DNA of 64,000 nt from contig NZ_CP108777.1 in assembly GCF_045207785.1 (NCBI RefSeq), forward strand, positions 1,798,001-1,862,000, given 5' to 3'. Position 1 is the stretch's first letter; every line of letters begins with the position of its first letter. Positions 62,363 through 64,000 of this stretch are shown here, piece after piece. The translations under genes were made by a program, and so were the position numbers. Source of the stretch: Embleya sp045207785. Its GTDB lineage: Bacteria; Actinomycetota; Actinomycetes; Streptomycetales; Streptomycetaceae. The notes beneath the pieces were generated by a model. The model was not told the origin of the DNA, did no database searches, and saw only the letters and a list, made by a program, of their open reading frames with translations.

Positions 62363-63757
62363 GTGCTCCTCCCACGCGGCGGCGAGACCGGCATACTGCT
62401 GCGCGGGCAGCCGGCCGGATGGTCACCCCGAAGACGACGACACAGGGGGACGATCCCGATCGCCGAACCGAGCCCGAAGGCCGAACCGAATGCAAACCCG
62501 AGCGCGGGGCCGGGCGCGGAGCCGAGCGCGGGGCCGAGTCGAATAGCCGAGTCGACCCCGAACCCCAACGCACCGACCACTTCGGCTGACTCCGAGCCCG
62601 ACCTCGCCCCCGTCACCGAGCCCGACCGCGTTCTCGATGCCGACGCGGACCCCGGCGTCGGCCTCGGTCCCGACCCCGACGACGACCCTGCGCAGCCCCC
62701 CGCGACCCCGTCCCGCCGCGGCCGGCTGCGCCGAAGGTGGCGGGCCTGGAGCCGACTTCGGCGCGTCACCGTGATCGGGCTGGTCCTGTTGGCCCTCCCC
62801 CTCGTCCCGATCGGCTCCGCCGCGCTGGCGCTGCGCCTCGAATACGCGGGCGATCCGTCGGCGCAGGCGCGTACCCGCGGGCGGGACGCGATCTGGCTCG
62901 GCCACGCGTGGGTGGACGGCCGCAAGGGCCCGGCCGAGCTGGCCGCGCTCGCGCAACGGATCCGCGGCACCGGCATCCGGGACCTGTACGTCCACGCCGG
63001 CCCCCTGGAGCACGACGGGACACTGCCGGCCACCGCTCACCCGCAGGCCCGGCAACTGGTCGACGCGGTCCACCGCGAACTGCCGGGCGTCCGTGTGCAG
63101 GCCTGGCTCGGCGACATCGTGTCGCACGGCGGGGCCGGGCTGCGGCTGAACCGGCCCCAGGTCCGGGAGAGCGTCACCGCCTCGGCGCGCCAGGTTCTCG
63201 ACGCGGGTTTCGAGGGCGTGCACTTCGACCTGGAGCCGGTCTGGTCCGGGGACGCCGACTTCCTGACCCTGCTCGACCGCACCCACGAACTGACCACCGC
63301 GCGCGGCGTCCCGCTGTCGGTGGCCGCCGCGCAGATCGACCCGCTGCCGGCCCTGCACACCGTGCCGCAGGCGCTGGCCGACCACCCCAAGTGGTGGTCG
63401 CAGCGCTACTTCGGCCAGGTCGCGCGACGGGTCGACCAGATCGCGGTGATGTCCTACGACACCGCGATGCCGCTGGAATCCCTGTACGGCGGCTACGTCG
63501 CCCAGCAGGCCACCCTCGCCCTGGAGGCGACCCCGAAGAACGTCGACCTCCTGATGGGCCTGCCCGCCTACTACGCCGACACCTGGGGTCACCGCGGCTC
63601 GGCCGAAACGGTCGCGGCGGCGGTACGCGGTGTCCGCCTGGCCCAGACCCGCCACGCCCTGAACCGCCACACCTTCGGCGTGGCCCTCTACGTCGATTTC
63701 GCCGCCACCGACACCGACTGGACCTCCTACCGCCGCGGCTGGTGCGCGCTCCCCTGA
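62363..63757 (+). CDS. Membrane-anchored GH18-like TIM-barrel protein
   Basis: The conserved part runs from about 62740: an Arg-rich cytoplasmic stretch, one membrane helix (VIGLVLLALPLVPIGSAALAL) and an outside TIM-barrel of about 310 residues. The motif GFEGVHFDLEPVW resembles the GH18 DxxDxDxE strand, with Asp and Glu kept. The final part, YVDFAATDTDWTSYRRGW, fits GH18-like chitinase/spore peptidoglycan hydrolase relatives. The N terminus is uncertain. GTG 62363 keeps the frame through a Pro/Glu/Ala repeat; GTG 62771 would start at the helix; and an ATG at 62419 opens a better-looking N terminus in another frame. Confidence 0.7.
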   Translation: MLLPRGGETGILLRGQPAGWSPRRRRHRGTIPIAEPSPKAEPNANPSAGPGAEPSAGPSRIAESTPNPNAPTTSADSEPDLAPVTEPDRVLDADADPGVGLGPDPDDDPAQPPATPSRRGRLRRRWRAWSRLRRVTVIGLVLLALPLVPIGSAALALRLEYAGDPSAQARTRGRDAIWLGHAWVDGRKGPAELAALAQRIRGTGIRDLYVHAGPLEHDGTLPATAHPQARQLVDAVHRELPGVRVQAWLGDIVSHGGAGLRLNRPQVRESVTASARQVLDAGFEGVHFDLEPVWSGDADFLTLLDRTHELTTARGVPLSVAAAQIDPLPALHTVPQALADHPKWWSQRYFGQVARRVDQIAVMSYDTAMPLESLYGGYVAQQATLALEATPKNVDLLMGLPAYYADTWGHRGSAETVAAAVRGVRLAQTRHALNRHTFGVALYVDFAATDTDWTSYRRGWCALP

Positions 63758-63964
63758 CCGGCGCCCGCCGCCCGGCGGCGTAACGGGCGCGGCCGTATCG
63801 CTTTCGGCCGGCCCGGGCATTGTCCTGGCCATCCCTTCTCGGGATTACCCGAGTTCGCCGCCCGTGCCGGCCCCGCCCACTACTGTGGAATGCGGCTCCC
63901 GGGGGAGGAGAACGTGGCGTAATCACACGCCGGATGGCGCACCCCTGTCGATCGACGAGGGGGG

Positions 63965-64000
63965 ATGGTGGCGGCAGATCCGGTGGAGGCGGCTTGGAAA
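63965..64000 (+). CDS. Possible start of a gene cut by the window edge
   Basis: Twelve codons (MVAADPVEAAWK) follow a G-rich AGGGGGG stretch at the right edge. The preceding 200 bp (63758-63964) hold no gene and could include its promoter. Too little is visible to assign a family. Confidence 0.3.
   Translation, partial: MVAADPVEAAWK

Overview
This window is high-GC actinomycete DNA, most like a streptomycete (Streptomyces, Kitasatospora, Embleya or a relative). The basis is the extreme G/C bias at third codon positions, frequent GTG starts, F420/luciferase-type oxidoreductases, a mycothiol-dependent isomerase-family protein, two PF04672 methyltransferases typical of this group, and a chitinase promoter with tandem DasR-type (dre) operators. 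No rRNA, tRNA, CRISPR array, insertion sequence or phage integration module was seen. The left edge cuts a proline racemase-family gene; the right edge cuts a gene of which at most 12 codons are visible.

Region 1 (1-20500) reads as one nutritional island. A leftward operon (4776 to 1) encodes a three-part FAD/Fe-S amino-acid dehydrogenase, a DapA-family deaminase/aldolase and a proline racemase-family epimerase. This is the set known for trans-4-hydroxy-L-proline breakdown. Divergent from it are a complete oligopeptide ABC importer (4995-11095) and an M24 Xaa-Pro aminopeptidase (11127-12569). Next come an RpiR regulator, a divergent C45 N-acyl-transferase/hydrolase and a second complete oligopeptide ABC importer (14937-20496). 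The simplest reading is import of (hydroxy)proline-containing peptides, cleavage at proline, and oxidation of the freed hydroxyproline.

Region 2 (20500-36650) is mixed housekeeping and accessory genes: Nudix hydrolase, HAD phosphatase, a three-domain GH18 chitinase with dre operators followed by a degenerate carbohydrate-binding remnant, an F420-type oxidoreductase, a second-type prolyl-tRNA synthetase, a PNPOx-like flavoprotein, an S9 prolyl-oligopeptidase-family peptidase, an HD hydrolase, a P-loop protein without the Walker A lysine, a TetR regulator, a HelD-like RNA polymerase-recycling ATPase, an SGNH hydrolase and a GH13 glucosidase.

Region 3 (36650-44500) has two PF04672 methyltransferases bracketing a mycothiol-dependent isomerase-family gene, a zinc-free ribosomal protein L31 and a PqqD-like gene coupled to a 30-codon peptide ORF. 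It then has a DrrAB-type exporter operon with a DUF4097 protein, facing an HTH-MarR fusion regulator across a promoter full of TTGCA boxes.

Region 4 (44500-52000) has an oxidoreductase, a Pro/Ala-rich membrane-anchored protein, and an ABC exporter/two-component operon whose FtsX-type permease is broken by a one-base frameshift at a C run. Region 5 (52000-64000) holds further oxidoreductases (LLM, SDR, BBE-type flavoprotein, AKR), a TPR-LuxR regulator, a TetR-MFS efflux pair with a perfect CRP-like palindrome upstream, and a membrane-anchored GH18-like protein with an uncertain N terminus.

Two features recur across the window: short tandem repeats of unrelated unit sequence at gene edges, and genes whose start codon lies 6-8 nt after a TAnnnT box without a Shine-Dalgarno sequence (probable leaderless mRNAs).
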